Origin: Poriferisodalis sp965198245
GTDB lineage: Bacteria > Actinomycetota > Acidimicrobiia > Acidimicrobiales > Poriferisodalaceae
Direction: 5' to 3'
Length of the DNA stretch: 64,000 nucleotides
Assembly: GCF_965198245.1 (NCBI RefSeq)
Contig: NZ_OZ240249.1
Span: 2,046,001-2,110,000, forward strand
Shown: piece by piece, positions 7,548 to 15,886 of the stretch
How the letters are laid out: every line of letters begins with the position of its first letter
Numbering within the stretch: the stretch's first letter is position 1
Notes under the pieces: model-generated
Told to the model about the DNA's origin: nothing
The model's database searches: none
What the model saw: only the letters and a program-made list of their open reading frames with translations
Program-made: the position numbers and the translations under genes

Positions 7548-9698
7548 GTGGCCGCCGAGGCAACCGTTCGATCCGACCTGGCAATCGACGGGATGACCTG
7601 TGCCGCCTGCGCGAGCCGGATCCAGAGTCGGCTCGACCACCTGGATGCCGTGGCTGCAGCGAATGTGAACTTCGCCACCGGGCGCGCCACGATCACCCAT
7701 GACGGATCGCTCGACGAGGCGATCGTCGCCGCCGAGATCAATGCGCTGGGTTACTCAGTCATCGCTGCCGGCGAAGGTGCCGCATCCGAGCTGCGACGCC
7801 AAGCAGACCTGCTGACTCGCCTGGTCATCGGTGTGGCACTGACGGTGCCGTCGGCGCTGGTCTCGATGATCCCGGCGTTGCAGTTCGGCGGCTGGGAATG
7901 GCCGGTTGCAGTGCTGGCAACGGTGGTGATCGTGGGGTCGGGGTGGCCGTTCCATCGGGCGGCAGCGGTGAACCTGCGGCACGGCGCCACCACCATGGAC
8001 ACGCTCGTGTCGATGGGGTCGCTGTCGGCGCTGGCTTGGTCGCTGACCGTGTCGGCTGCCGGTGTCGGCGACGGCCATGTGTATTTCGAGACCGGCGCCG
8101 TGATCGTGACGCTCATCCTGCTGGGAAAATGGCTGGAGCTTCGAGCCAAGCGCCGCTCCGGCGATGCGATCCGGGTGTTGGCCGATCTGGGTGTCCGGAC
8201 AGCTCGGCTGGTCGACGGGCGCGAGGTCGCGCTCGCTGATCTGGCGGTCGGGATGCGGTTCGTGGTCCGGCCGGGGGAGCGAATCGCCACTGACGGCGTG
8301 GTCGCCGAGGGGCGTTCGGCGGTCGATGCGTCGATGGTGACCGGTGAGCCGGTGCCGGTCGAGGTAGGGCCCGGCGATGAGGTGATCGGCGCCACCATCA
8401 ATGCGAACGGCTCGCTCGTCGTCGAGGCGACGAAGGTGGGCGCCGACACGGCGCTGGCCCAGATCATCCGGCTCGTCACCCAGGCCCAAGGCAGCCGGGC
8501 AGAGGTGCAGCGTCTCGCCGATCGGGTCGCGGCGGTGTTCGTGCCCTTCGCCCTTGTGACGGGAATCGTGACGCTGGTGGCGTGGTCGGCGCTGGGCAAC
8601 GCGGCGAGTGAAGCGTTCAGCGCGGCCGTAGCGGTGCTGATCATCGCCTGCCCCTGTGCCCTCGGGTTGGCGACGCCGCTCGGGATCATGGTGGGGACCG
8701 GTCGCGGCGCACAGCTCGGGGTCATCATCAAGGGAGGCGAAGTCCTCGAGGACACACGCTCGGTGGACGTCGTGCTGGTGGACAAGACCGGCACGCTCAC
8801 CGAGGGAGCCATGACGCTCGCCGGCGTCCATGCGGGCGAGCTTCCGGCCGCCGAGCGTGACGAGGTGCACCGGCTGGCGGCATCGGCCGAGGCGCTGTCG
8901 GAGCACCCGATTGCTCAAGCGATTGCTGGCTCCGTCGACGGGTTGGCCAAGGTGGATGACTTTGAGACCACGCCGGGCTCCGGGGTGACGGCGACGATCG
9001 GCGGCGTGGAGGTTCGAGTGGGCCGACGCAGCCTGTTCGACAACGTGCCCGGACCTGTCGCTGAACTGGCCGGGAGCGCCGAGGCCGCAGGGGCGACAGC
9101 CGTCCTTGCCGGTCGCAACGGCTCAGCCGAGCTTGTCCTGGTGGTCGCCGACCGCATCAAGTCGACCTCGCAGGAGGCGATTGCGGCACTGCACGACCAA
9201 GGTCTGGCGGTCACGCTGCTCACCGGTGACAACGAGCGCACTGCCCGGACGGTCGCAGCCAAGGTCGGCATCGAGTCTGTGATCGCCGAGGTCTATCCGG
9301 GTGACAAAGCCGCCGTCGTGCAAGAACTCCAAGCCGACGGGAAGCGCGTGGCGATGGTGGGCGATGGCATCAACGACGCCCCGGCGCTCGCGCAGGCCGA
9401 TCTCGGCATTGCCGTCGGGACTGGTACCGACGTGGCCATCGAGGCCTCCGATCTCACCGTCGTGAGCGGCGATCTGCGTGCCGTCGCGGATGCCATCGCG
9501 CTGTCGCGCCGCACACTGTCGACGATCAAGGGCAACTTGTTCTGGGCCTTCGCCTACAACGCCGCTGCGATCCCGCTTGCGGCGCTTGGCATCCTGAACC
9601 CGATGATCGCTGCAGGTGCCATGGGCATATCGTCGCTGTTCGTCGTGACCAACAGCCTCCGTCTCCGACGCTTCGCGGGCTACCGCCAGACTGACTGA
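7548..9698 (+). CDS. copA: Cu(I)-exporting P-type ATPase
   Basis: 716 aa P1B-1 ATPase. One N-terminal heavy-metal domain (GMTCAAC, residues 15-21), A-domain TGEP, CPC in the ion-binding helix (about residue 368), phosphorylation motif DKTGT (Asp near 412), the SEHPIA nucleotide motif and GDGINDAP. The Cu(I) ligands of the last helices, YN in FAYNAAAIP and MGISS, are present. Exports copper from the cytoplasm using ATP. GTG start is chosen because the promoter -10 lies immediately upstream. An SDR gene begins 5 nt after the stop. Confidence 0.95.
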   Translation: MAAEATVRSDLAIDGMTCAACASRIQSRLDHLDAVAAANVNFATGRATITHDGSLDEAIVAAEINALGYSVIAAGEGAASELRRQADLLTRLVIGVALTVPSALVSMIPALQFGGWEWPVAVLATVVIVGSGWPFHRAAAVNLRHGATTMDTLVSMGSLSALAWSLTVSAAGVGDGHVYFETGAVIVTLILLGKWLELRAKRRSGDAIRVLADLGVRTARLVDGREVALADLAVGMRFVVRPGERIATDGVVAEGRSAVDASMVTGEPVPVEVGPGDEVIGATINANGSLVVEATKVGADTALAQIIRLVTQAQGSRAEVQRLADRVAAVFVPFALVTGIVTLVAWSALGNAASEAFSAAVAVLIIACPCALGLATPLGIMVGTGRGAQLGVIIKGGEVLEDTRSVDVVLVDKTGTLTEGAMTLAGVHAGELPAAERDEVHRLAASAEALSEHPIAQAIAGSVDGLAKVDDFETTPGSGVTATIGGVEVRVGRRSLFDNVPGPVAELAGSAEAAGATAVLAGRNGSAELVLVVADRIKSTSQEAIAALHDQGLAVTLLTGDNERTARTVAAKVGIESVIAEVYPGDKAAVVQELQADGKRVAMVGDGINDAPALAQADLGIAVGTGTDVAIEASDLTVVSGDLRAVADAIALSRRTLSTIKGNLFWAFAYNAAAIPLAALGILNPMIAAGAMGISSLFVVTNSLRLRRFAGYRQTD

Positions 9699-9702
9699 TC
9701 TT

Positions 9703-10617
9703 GTGACCAGCGACAAGTGGACTGCGACGGACATTCCTGATCAATCGGGGCGGATGGCGGTTGTGACGGGCGCCAACTCGGGGAACGGTCTCGAGACGGC
9801 GCGGGCCTTGGCAGGCCGTGGTGCGATGGTGGTGCTTGCGGTGCGGGATCTCGACAAGGGGGGAACGGCGGTCGATGCCATCCGGGCCGAACATCCCGGT
9901 GCTGACCTCGTGCTGCAGGAGCTCGACCTGGCGTCGCTGAATTCGGTGCGTGAAGCGGCGTCAGCCATCGGGGATCGGTTCGAGCGAATCGACCTGCTCG
10001 TCAACAACGCAGGGGTCTTTCACACTCCGCGCCGTCAGACCGCCGACGGGTTCGAGATCCGGATGGGCACCAACCACCTCGGCCACTTCGCCTGGACTGG
10101 CCTGTTGCTGGACCGGCTGGTACCCGTTGCCGGTTCGCGGGTTGTCACGGTGAGCAGCAACGCTCACCGCTACCGCTCACGGATTGACTTCGAACGCTTC
10201 GGAGTCGCGCAAGGCCGCAGCCAATCCGCTGCGTACGGCCGGTCGAAGCTGGCGAACCTGCTGTTCACCCGCGAGCTGCAGCGCCGGCTGGTGGCTGCAG
10301 GGGCTCCGACTGTAGCGTTGGCGGCCCATCCGGGCTGGTCCGAAACGGGGATCCTGCGACATTTCCCGGGCATACGGATTGTCCATCCGCTGATCGGGCC
10401 GTTGCGGCACAGCGCAGCCATGGGCGCCCTCGCGACGCTGCGGGCCGCGACCGATCCCGCCGCTTCCGGCGGCCAGTTCTACGGGCCGGACGGCTTCATG
10501 GAGATGCGCGGCCATCCGGTCTTGGTGCCCTCAAGCGCCCGGTCACGCGATGCGGAGCTGCAACGGCGGCTGTGGGACGCGTCACAAGAGCTCACCGAGG
10601 TCCAATTCGGGGTGTGA
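9703..10617 (+). CDS. Short-chain dehydrogenase (retinol-dehydrogenase-like)
   Basis: 304 aa, GTG start. Cofactor motif TGANSGNGLETA, VNNAGVF, catalytic Ser in TVSSNAHRY and YGRSKLANLLF with Tyr and Lys. Length and the NLLFTRELQRRL and HPGW blocks resemble WW-oxidoreductase/retinol dehydrogenase-like SDRs, which oxidise or reduce hydrophobic alcohols. Only 5 nt after copA, so it may be co-transcribed, but no copper role is evident. Confidence 0.85.
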   Translation: MTSDKWTATDIPDQSGRMAVVTGANSGNGLETARALAGRGAMVVLAVRDLDKGGTAVDAIRAEHPGADLVLQELDLASLNSVREAASAIGDRFERIDLLVNNAGVFHTPRRQTADGFEIRMGTNHLGHFAWTGLLLDRLVPVAGSRVVTVSSNAHRYRSRIDFERFGVAQGRSQSAAYGRSKLANLLFTRELQRRLVAAGAPTVALAAHPGWSETGILRHFPGIRIVHPLIGPLRHSAAMGALATLRAATDPAASGGQFYGPDGFMEMRGHPVLVPSSARSRDAELQRRLWDASQELTEVQFGV

Positions 10618-10752
10618 GCCAGTTCAGCGAACCCACTCTCTTGGTGGATCGCGCGTTGAGCAGTGGGCCGCACTCGCGTCCTATGTCTTGTACCAACCTC
10701 GCTGACAGAGCGGCCCCGGGCCGGAGAGACAATCCGATCGAAAGGCGCCCAC

Positions 10753-11588
10753 ATGAAGGCGGCAGTCCTGCACAAGACGCACCAGCCGATGGAGATCACT
10801 GAAGTCGCGACACGCAGCCCTGGTCCTCGTGAGGTCCTGATCGCCACCGCCTATGCCGGCCTCTGCCATTCCGACCTGCACTTCATTGAGGGGCTCTTCC
10901 CGCATCCACTGCCGGCAGTGCTTGGTCACGAAGCGGCCGGAGTCGTCGAAGCGGTCGGCAGCGACGTCACGTATGTCAAGCCAGGCGACCATGTGATCAC
11001 CTGTCTCTCCGTCTTCTGCGGCGAGTGCGAACGCTGCTTGTCGGGACAGCCGTCCACCTGCTCGGACATCACGGTCAAGCTGCCTCCTGGTGCCAGCGAT
11101 CACCTGGAATGGGACCGGCCCGAGTAATTGCCATCGACACGAATCCCGACAAGCTGCAGCTGGCGCGCATGCTGGGCGCAACCGATGCGGTGAACCCACT
11201 CGAATCAGACCCTGTCGAGGCGGTGCTGGACCTGACCGGCGGGGGAGTGCACCACGCAATCGAATGCCTGGGCATGAACACCACTGCCGAGCAGGCATTC
11301 AACATGCTGGTCCTGGGCGGAACTGCCACGATCGTCGGCATTATCCCGGCGGATCAGAAGATCTCCGTTGACGGGATGCACCTGTTGCGGGGGCGCACGC
11401 TGAAAGGATCGGCGATGGGATCGAACCGATTCCGCATTGACATGCCGCGGCTCGTCGAGCTGTATCTCCAAGGCCGGTTGCATCTCGACGAATGGGTGTC
11501 GGCGATGGTCACCCTCGATCAGATCAACGACGGCTTCGCTGACATGCGCGCAGGCAGGGTCGTCCGGTCGGTGATCAAGTTCGACTGA
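10753..11588 (+). pseudogene. Zinc alcohol dehydrogenase, internally deleted and frameshifted
   Basis: The 5' part (MKAAVLHKTHQPMEITEV, GLCHSDLH, GHEAAGVVE, GDHVI, CGECERCLSG) is the N-terminal half of a class III-like zinc ADH with the structural-zinc cysteines. It ends at a TAA near 11125. The 3' part (RVIAIDTNPDKLQLARMLGATDAVNP to VVRSVIKFD) continues in a different frame. The roughly 270 nt that should encode the third catalytic-zinc ligand and the GxGGVG nucleotide-binding loop are missing between about 11085 and 11120. Without these the product cannot be active. Confidence 0.85.
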
Positions 11589-11783
11589 CGTCGCAAGACT
11601 GGCTGCGGTGACGCGCAGCGTCGCCATTCCGAACGCGCTCAGGACGCCGATCACGCTTGAGACGGCCCCACACTCGCCGCCACAAAGATGGCAGCCCGAA
11701 GTCGAATATCAATCCACGGCTGACATCGGCGCCTGGGTAGCGCGTCCCGCGATCCCTGAGCGCCGTCTTTGAGCCCACGATCG

Positions 11784-12311
11784 TCACAGTAACACCCACC
11801 CAAGTGGAACCGTGTAGACGAATAGGAGAGTCAGAACTGCTTGGGCGCCGACCCGTCGCTGGACTTTCGTCAGAATTTCTTCGTTGTGGTTGAAGTGGTC
11901 CAAGTAGGTGTTCACGAGGTGGCGCTGTAGCCGTGGCACTGCGTCAACGCTTCCGGGGAAACTCGTCAGCGCGTCGAACTCGGCGACCTCTCTCCAGTGT
12001 CGCGCCAAGGTGTGGGTACGCATCCATGTGACGCCATTGACGAGTGCGAACCCCGCGAAGGCACCAGCAACGTAGGGCGCCAGTTCGCCTTCGGAAACCG
12101 AGGTGTCGGCGGCTTCTGGTCGAGCTGCGACGGAAACGGAGACGGCGGTCACCAAGATCGCCGTCATGGCGAGGAACCCTGCGACAATCAGTTGAGATTG
12201 TCGCTGCGCATTCGCGAGGCGATTGTCCTGCTTGCTCCGGATCTCCCGGGCCTCGTCTAGGACTTGACTCCACGCGCCAGCGGTCTGGTCGCCAGCTTGG
12301 CCGGTGGACAT
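11784..12311 (-). CDS. Hypothetical membrane protein, three predicted membrane segments
   Basis: 175 aa. A soluble helical N-terminus (about 40 residues, EAREIRSKQDNRLANAQRQSQ) leads into a membrane helix LIVAGFLAMTAILVTAVSVSV, a second near residues 78-97 and a third at the extreme C-terminus (LTLLFVYTVPLGWVLL). Between the last two lies a cytoplasmic helical loop with PRLQRHLVNTYLDHFNHNEE. The arrangement recalls small SLATT-like membrane proteins seen beside defence systems, but I cannot identify a family. It stands alone between a pseudogene and an SDR. Confidence 0.65.
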   Translation of the reverse strand: MSTGQAGDQTAGAWSQVLDEAREIRSKQDNRLANAQRQSQLIVAGFLAMTAILVTAVSVSVAARPEAADTSVSEGELAPYVAGAFAGFALVNGVTWMRTHTLARHWREVAEFDALTSFPGSVDAVPRLQRHLVNTYLDHFNHNEEILTKVQRRVGAQAVLTLLFVYTVPLGWVLL

Positions 12312-12482
12312 GGCATGACACCTTTCAGAAACTTGCCAAGACCCCCCCTCCCCCCTTCATCTAGCGGCCTTCTCTGCCACCTTGACGTTGTGTCCTGGGC
12401 GGAACGGGGGCGCCGCCAACGTCCGTCACCATTTCGAGCGGGAAATCCGCACGACCGTCAGCCGATACCGCAGTGCGTCACG

Positions 12483-13349
12483 TCAATCCCACTCGGAGCG
12501 GAGCTGTTCCATCTCATTCCTCCGATGGACGCCGGTTGGCTTTCCAGCAGACTCCGCCACGGCATCGTCCTGGCGAGGGCGAGGGGCGCGGTCGAGGCCG
12601 CCTTCGGCGTCGATGACTTGGCCTCGGATCCAGCCGCCGCTGTCGGTGACCAGGAACTCGACGAGGTTGGCGATGTCATCGGGGGCGCCCCACCGCTGGT
12701 CGGGGAAGCGCTCACGCATCTCTTGGTGCATGTCGGCCGTTGCGTACCCGGTGTCAACTGGGCCCGGGTTGATGCAGTTGGCCACAATTCGAGTGGCTGC
12801 GAGCGCGTGGTTGATGGACGCTGTCATCTGATGCAGCGCGCCTTTGGAAACGGCGTAGGCGATCTCGTCGTCCATCGGTGCGAGGTGCTGGCCGCTGGTG
12901 AACCAGATCATTCGACCGGCAGGCGGCGCTGACGGCGGTGCTGGTTCGTGAACCTGTGCGAATCGCTGGGTAAGCAGGACGATGCTGCGCACGTTGACGG
13001 CCCAGCAACGGTCCAGTTCCGTTGCCTCAACCTCGGACATCGACTGGTGCGAGCTGCGGGCATGAGCTGCGACGACAATGTCCAGCCGGCCGTGCCTCTC
13101 GATGACCTCATCGATTAGGGAGTTGGCCGTCTCGGCTTGTTCGAGATCGTGGCGGTGGACGACGAACGGCATCGGCGACAGGGGTTGTTCGCCCCACGGC
13201 ATCTCGGCGTCGTGAGCGGGCCAGCCGGTTGCATCGACCGTGGCGCCGAGCTTATGCAGCCGCTGCGCAAGGGCAGCTGCGATACCCGCGTCCCGGGAAA
13301 CTCCTGTCACCAGTGCGACGCGACCCGAGAGCGGTCCGGCAGTGCTCAT
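12483..13349 (-). CDS. SDR-family oxidoreductase
   Basis: 288 aa. VALVTGVSRDAGIAAALA is a slightly altered cofactor loop (G-x5-G-I/A), catalytic residues S in FTSGQH and Y/K in YAVSKGAL. The DDIANLVEFLVTDSGGWIRGQ block is FabG-like. The last 40 residues (RAPRPRQDDAVAESAG...) are polar and extend beyond the usual SDR end. NAD(P)-dependent reductase of unknown substrate. Confidence 0.83.
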   Translation of the reverse strand: MSTAGPLSGRVALVTGVSRDAGIAAALAQRLHKLGATVDATGWPAHDAEMPWGEQPLSPMPFVVHRHDLEQAETANSLIDEVIERHGRLDIVVAAHARSSHQSMSEVEATELDRCWAVNVRSIVLLTQRFAQVHEPAPPSAPPAGRMIWFTSGQHLAPMDDEIAYAVSKGALHQMTASINHALAATRIVANCINPGPVDTGYATADMHQEMRERFPDQRWGAPDDIANLVEFLVTDSGGWIRGQVIDAEGGLDRAPRPRQDDAVAESAGKPTGVHRRNEMEQLRSEWD

Positions 13350-13531
13350 GGCAGGCGAATCCTCTCGATGGGTGGGGTCTCATAGTGCGCGTGCACGAGC
13401 AGGTGCTCGGCGACCGGTCTTGGCCCGGCTTCGCATGTTGCCAGATGGCCTCACCTGGAATCGAATGCAATTCTGCGGGTTGCATGTCGATAGCCTCTCG
13501 CTGCTCCCACTCCCGAAGAAGGACAGCGCAC

Positions 13532-13975
13532 ATGGTTGAGACCACCGCAAGCACCAGCATCGACATTGCCGCGAGCCCAGCGGCGGTGTACGGGATCCTG
13601 ACGGACCTGTCCCGCATCAGCGAGATCAGCCCCGAGTGCTACAAGTCCGAGTGGGAGGACGGCTCGACCGGTCCCTCAGTCGGTGTGAAGTTCCGCGGTT
13701 ACAACCAGAACGGCGACATGAAGTGGGACGCCGGCTGTGTCGTCGTGGCCGCCGAGCCGGGTCGGGAATGGGCCTTCGAGGTGCCTGCCCAGGACGGCCG
13801 CCGCACGCTGTGGCGCTACGAGATCGAGGCGACTGGCTCAGGCTGCCGGGTCACCGAGAGCTTCGACTCGCCGATTCTCGACATGGAGTTCTTCCAGAAG
13901 CACAACCGTCACAGCCTCCTGGTGAAGAACATCGCCCAGACGCTGAAGAACCTCAAGGCCGTCGCCGAGGCCTGA
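13532..13975 (+). CDS. SRPBCC-family (polyketide cyclase-like) protein
   Basis: 147 aa from MVETTASTSIDIAA, with AAGGAC-like Shine-Dalgarno bases just upstream. Single START/Bet v1-type helix-grip domain: SPAAVYGILTDLSRISEISPEC is the usual opening, followed by VKFRGYN, WAFEV and W-RYEIE strands and a long C-terminal helix. Binds a hydrophobic ligand or catalyses cyclase chemistry. Its last 23 bp overlap the convergent lyase-like gene. Confidence 0.8.
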   Translation: MVETTASTSIDIAASPAAVYGILTDLSRISEISPECYKSEWEDGSTGPSVGVKFRGYNQNGDMKWDAGCVVVAAEPGREWAFEVPAQDGRRTLWRYEIEATGSGCRVTESFDSPILDMEFFQKHNRHSLLVKNIAQTLKNLKAVAEA

Positions 13976-14606
13976 GAAGCGACTCGCTCCCGGCAAGCGT
14001 TGCGTCTGTCAGGGCGGCGTCGGCCACTACGGCCCCGGTCCAGCAGTAGAGGAGCACCGTTGGCGTTGCGCCGAAGTCCTGTTGGTGAGGCTGCCATGGT
14101 GCGTGATGCACGGAATCGCCGGGCCGCATCATCCTGCTCGCTCCGTCGCTGCCGGTGAACGACGGCTCGCCGGCCAGCACGTGGTACAGCTCTTCGGCCT
14201 CGTGGTGGTGGCTGGGGTAGTGCAGGTTCGGGCCCCACACGGCGATGCCGACTCGCACGCAGCGATGCTCGACGATCGAATTCGGACCCACTAGCTGCAC
14301 GTAGCCGTAGTTCTCGTGGAACTCATCGCTCAGCACGCCGCGGTAGCCGGCGGTCTGAATCCAGGGCAGTGCGGGGGCGAGGGAGAGAAATTCCTCGAGC
14401 ACCGCGTCAATGGCGGGATCGCCGCTGCGTTCCACGGTGTCGAGGTGCCGCAGCACCGGGAGATTGCGGGGCTCTAGGAGGGCAGGGCTGCGCGCCTCGT
14501 CGAGCGCGCCGAGCACTTCATCAACCATCGGGTACTCGGGAACCGCTGAGCGGCTGCGGTGGAACCCTGCAATGCGCCGAAGCAGCTCGTCGATGACGCC
14601 AGCCAC
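13953..14606 (-). CDS. DMSP-lyase-like cupin protein
   Basis: 217 aa, using the GTG at 14606 that gives MAGVIDELLRRIAGF; longer readings overlap the divergent monooxygenase gene. The C-terminal cupin has HYPSHHHEAEELYHVLAGE, the H-x-H-x4-E-x3-Y arrangement of dimethylsulfoniopropionate lyases of the DddL/DddQ/DddW group, and a later His in PGDSVHHAPWQPHQ. These metalloenzymes cleave DMSP to acrylate and dimethyl sulfide. Homologues outside marine clades may act on other substrates. It is divergent from the monooxygenase, 66 bp away. Confidence 0.7.
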   Translation of the reverse strand: MAGVIDELLRRIAGFHRSRSAVPEYPMVDEVLGALDEARSPALLEPRNLPVLRHLDTVERSGDPAIDAVLEEFLSLAPALPWIQTAGYRGVLSDEFHENYGYVQLVGPNSIVEHRCVRVGIAVWGPNLHYPSHHHEAEELYHVLAGEPSFTGSDGASRMMRPGDSVHHAPWQPHQQDFGATPTVLLYCWTGAVVADAALTDATLAGSESLLRPRRRP

Positions 14607-14672
14607 AACGGCATCTTCCCAAACGGCTGCAGCCTGCAAGTCGATGCCAGGTCGACAACTAGGTTCCAAACG

Positions 14673-15875
14673 GTGAGCGTGACGCGCAAGGGGGGTTCGG
14701 CCGGGCGACTGTCGCACGACGATGTCGTGGCGTGGGCGACGTCGATGGTCGAGCGGCTGTCGGAACGAGCCGCTGAGGCAGAAGAGCTGCGCGAACTGCC
14801 CCGGGCGACGATGGACGACGCCGTTGCGAGCGGAGTCTTCGAGATGCTGGTGCCCAGCGAGCGCGGCGGCCACGGCCTCGGGCTGCGGTCACTCGGCGAG
14901 ATGACACGCATCCTCGCCCATGGCTGCGTCTCCTCTGCGTGGACGCTGCTGTTCTTGGTGCTGCACAACTGGTTCGTGGCACGAGGGCCGCAGGAATTCC
15001 AGGCAGCGGTCTGGGGCAGTAGGCCATACGTGCTGATGCCCGGCACGCTCACTCCGACGGGGACCGCCGCGCCGGTCGACGGCGGCTACGAACTCACCGG
15101 TCGGTGGCAGTGGGCGACGGGAGTGCAGCACGCCGACTGGGTGATGCTTAACGGGCTCATACGGGGGGACAAGGGCCCCGAGGCGCGGTTCTTCGTGCTG
15201 CCGATAGCGAACGTCGAGGTCGTCGACGTGTGGCACACCTCGGGCATGCGAGGGACCGGCAGTAACGATGTGGTCGCTGATCAGGTGTTCGTCCCTGCCC
15301 ACCAGACGCTCGCCGCCCTCGAGCTTGCCGGGAACTTCCCGCCGGGTGCGGAACTGAGCGCCGATCCCTTCGTGCGCTATCCGATGGTGCCTGTGCTGAC
15401 GCTCGTCGCTGCTGCAGCAGCCTTAGGCGGGGCCGAAGCCGCTGTCGGGCTCTTCCGTGAGCGCCTGACCTCGCGGGTGCTGGCGTACTCGATGGGCGAT
15501 CGCCAGGCGGAACAGCCGGCAGCTCAGGTGCGCCTCTCGCAGGCACTGTCCACGGTGCGAGCCGCTCGACTCGTGTGGGACGGCGCGGTGAGCCAGGTGT
15601 GCGACGTCTACGACGGGGGAGGAGTATTCGAAACGGTCGACCGTGGGCGAGTACGGCTCGCAGCTGCCCAGACGGTTCGCCTATCGATCGAGGCAGTCGG
15701 CACCGTGCTGGAGGGGTCGGGCGCGTCGGTGCACCTCTCCGATTCGCCGCTGCAGCGCATTTCCCGCGACCTGCTGACGCTGCGAGGGCACATGGTCTTC
15801 GACTGGGATCGCACGGCAGAGCTCGCCGGCAAGCTGGAACTCGGCCTCGACCCCGCACCCACCGACCTGCTCTGA
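14673..15875 (+). CDS. Acyl-CoA dehydrogenase-fold flavin monooxygenase (group D, HsaA/DszC-like)
   Basis: 400 aa, GTG start giving MSVTRKGG. It lacks an obvious acyl-CoA catalytic Glu and has the pattern of group D two-component monooxygenases: RGGHGLGLRSLGEMTRILAHGCVSSAW, the GRWQWATGVQHADW substrate/flavin segment and a C-terminal LTLRGHMVFDWDR. Such enzymes use reduced FMN/FAD from a separate reductase to hydroxylate phenols, thiophenes or indoles. No flavin reductase gene is adjacent. Divergently transcribed from the DMSP-lyase-like gene. Confidence 0.78.
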   Translation: MSVTRKGGSAGRLSHDDVVAWATSMVERLSERAAEAEELRELPRATMDDAVASGVFEMLVPSERGGHGLGLRSLGEMTRILAHGCVSSAWTLLFLVLHNWFVARGPQEFQAAVWGSRPYVLMPGTLTPTGTAAPVDGGYELTGRWQWATGVQHADWVMLNGLIRGDKGPEARFFVLPIANVEVVDVWHTSGMRGTGSNDVVADQVFVPAHQTLAALELAGNFPPGAELSADPFVRYPMVPVLTLVAAAAALGGAEAAVGLFRERLTSRVLAYSMGDRQAEQPAAQVRLSQALSTVRAARLVWDGAVSQVCDVYDGGGVFETVDRGRVRLAAAQTVRLSIEAVGTVLEGSGASVHLSDSPLQRISRDLLTLRGHMVFDWDRTAELAGKLELGLDPAPTDLL

Positions 15876-15886
15876 AGGAGCAGAGC

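Noticed and set aside
11100..11127. The stop in the alcohol dehydrogenase as another selenocysteine
   Set aside because: The stop is TAA and the downstream homology lies in a different frame with a missing segment; this is a deletion.
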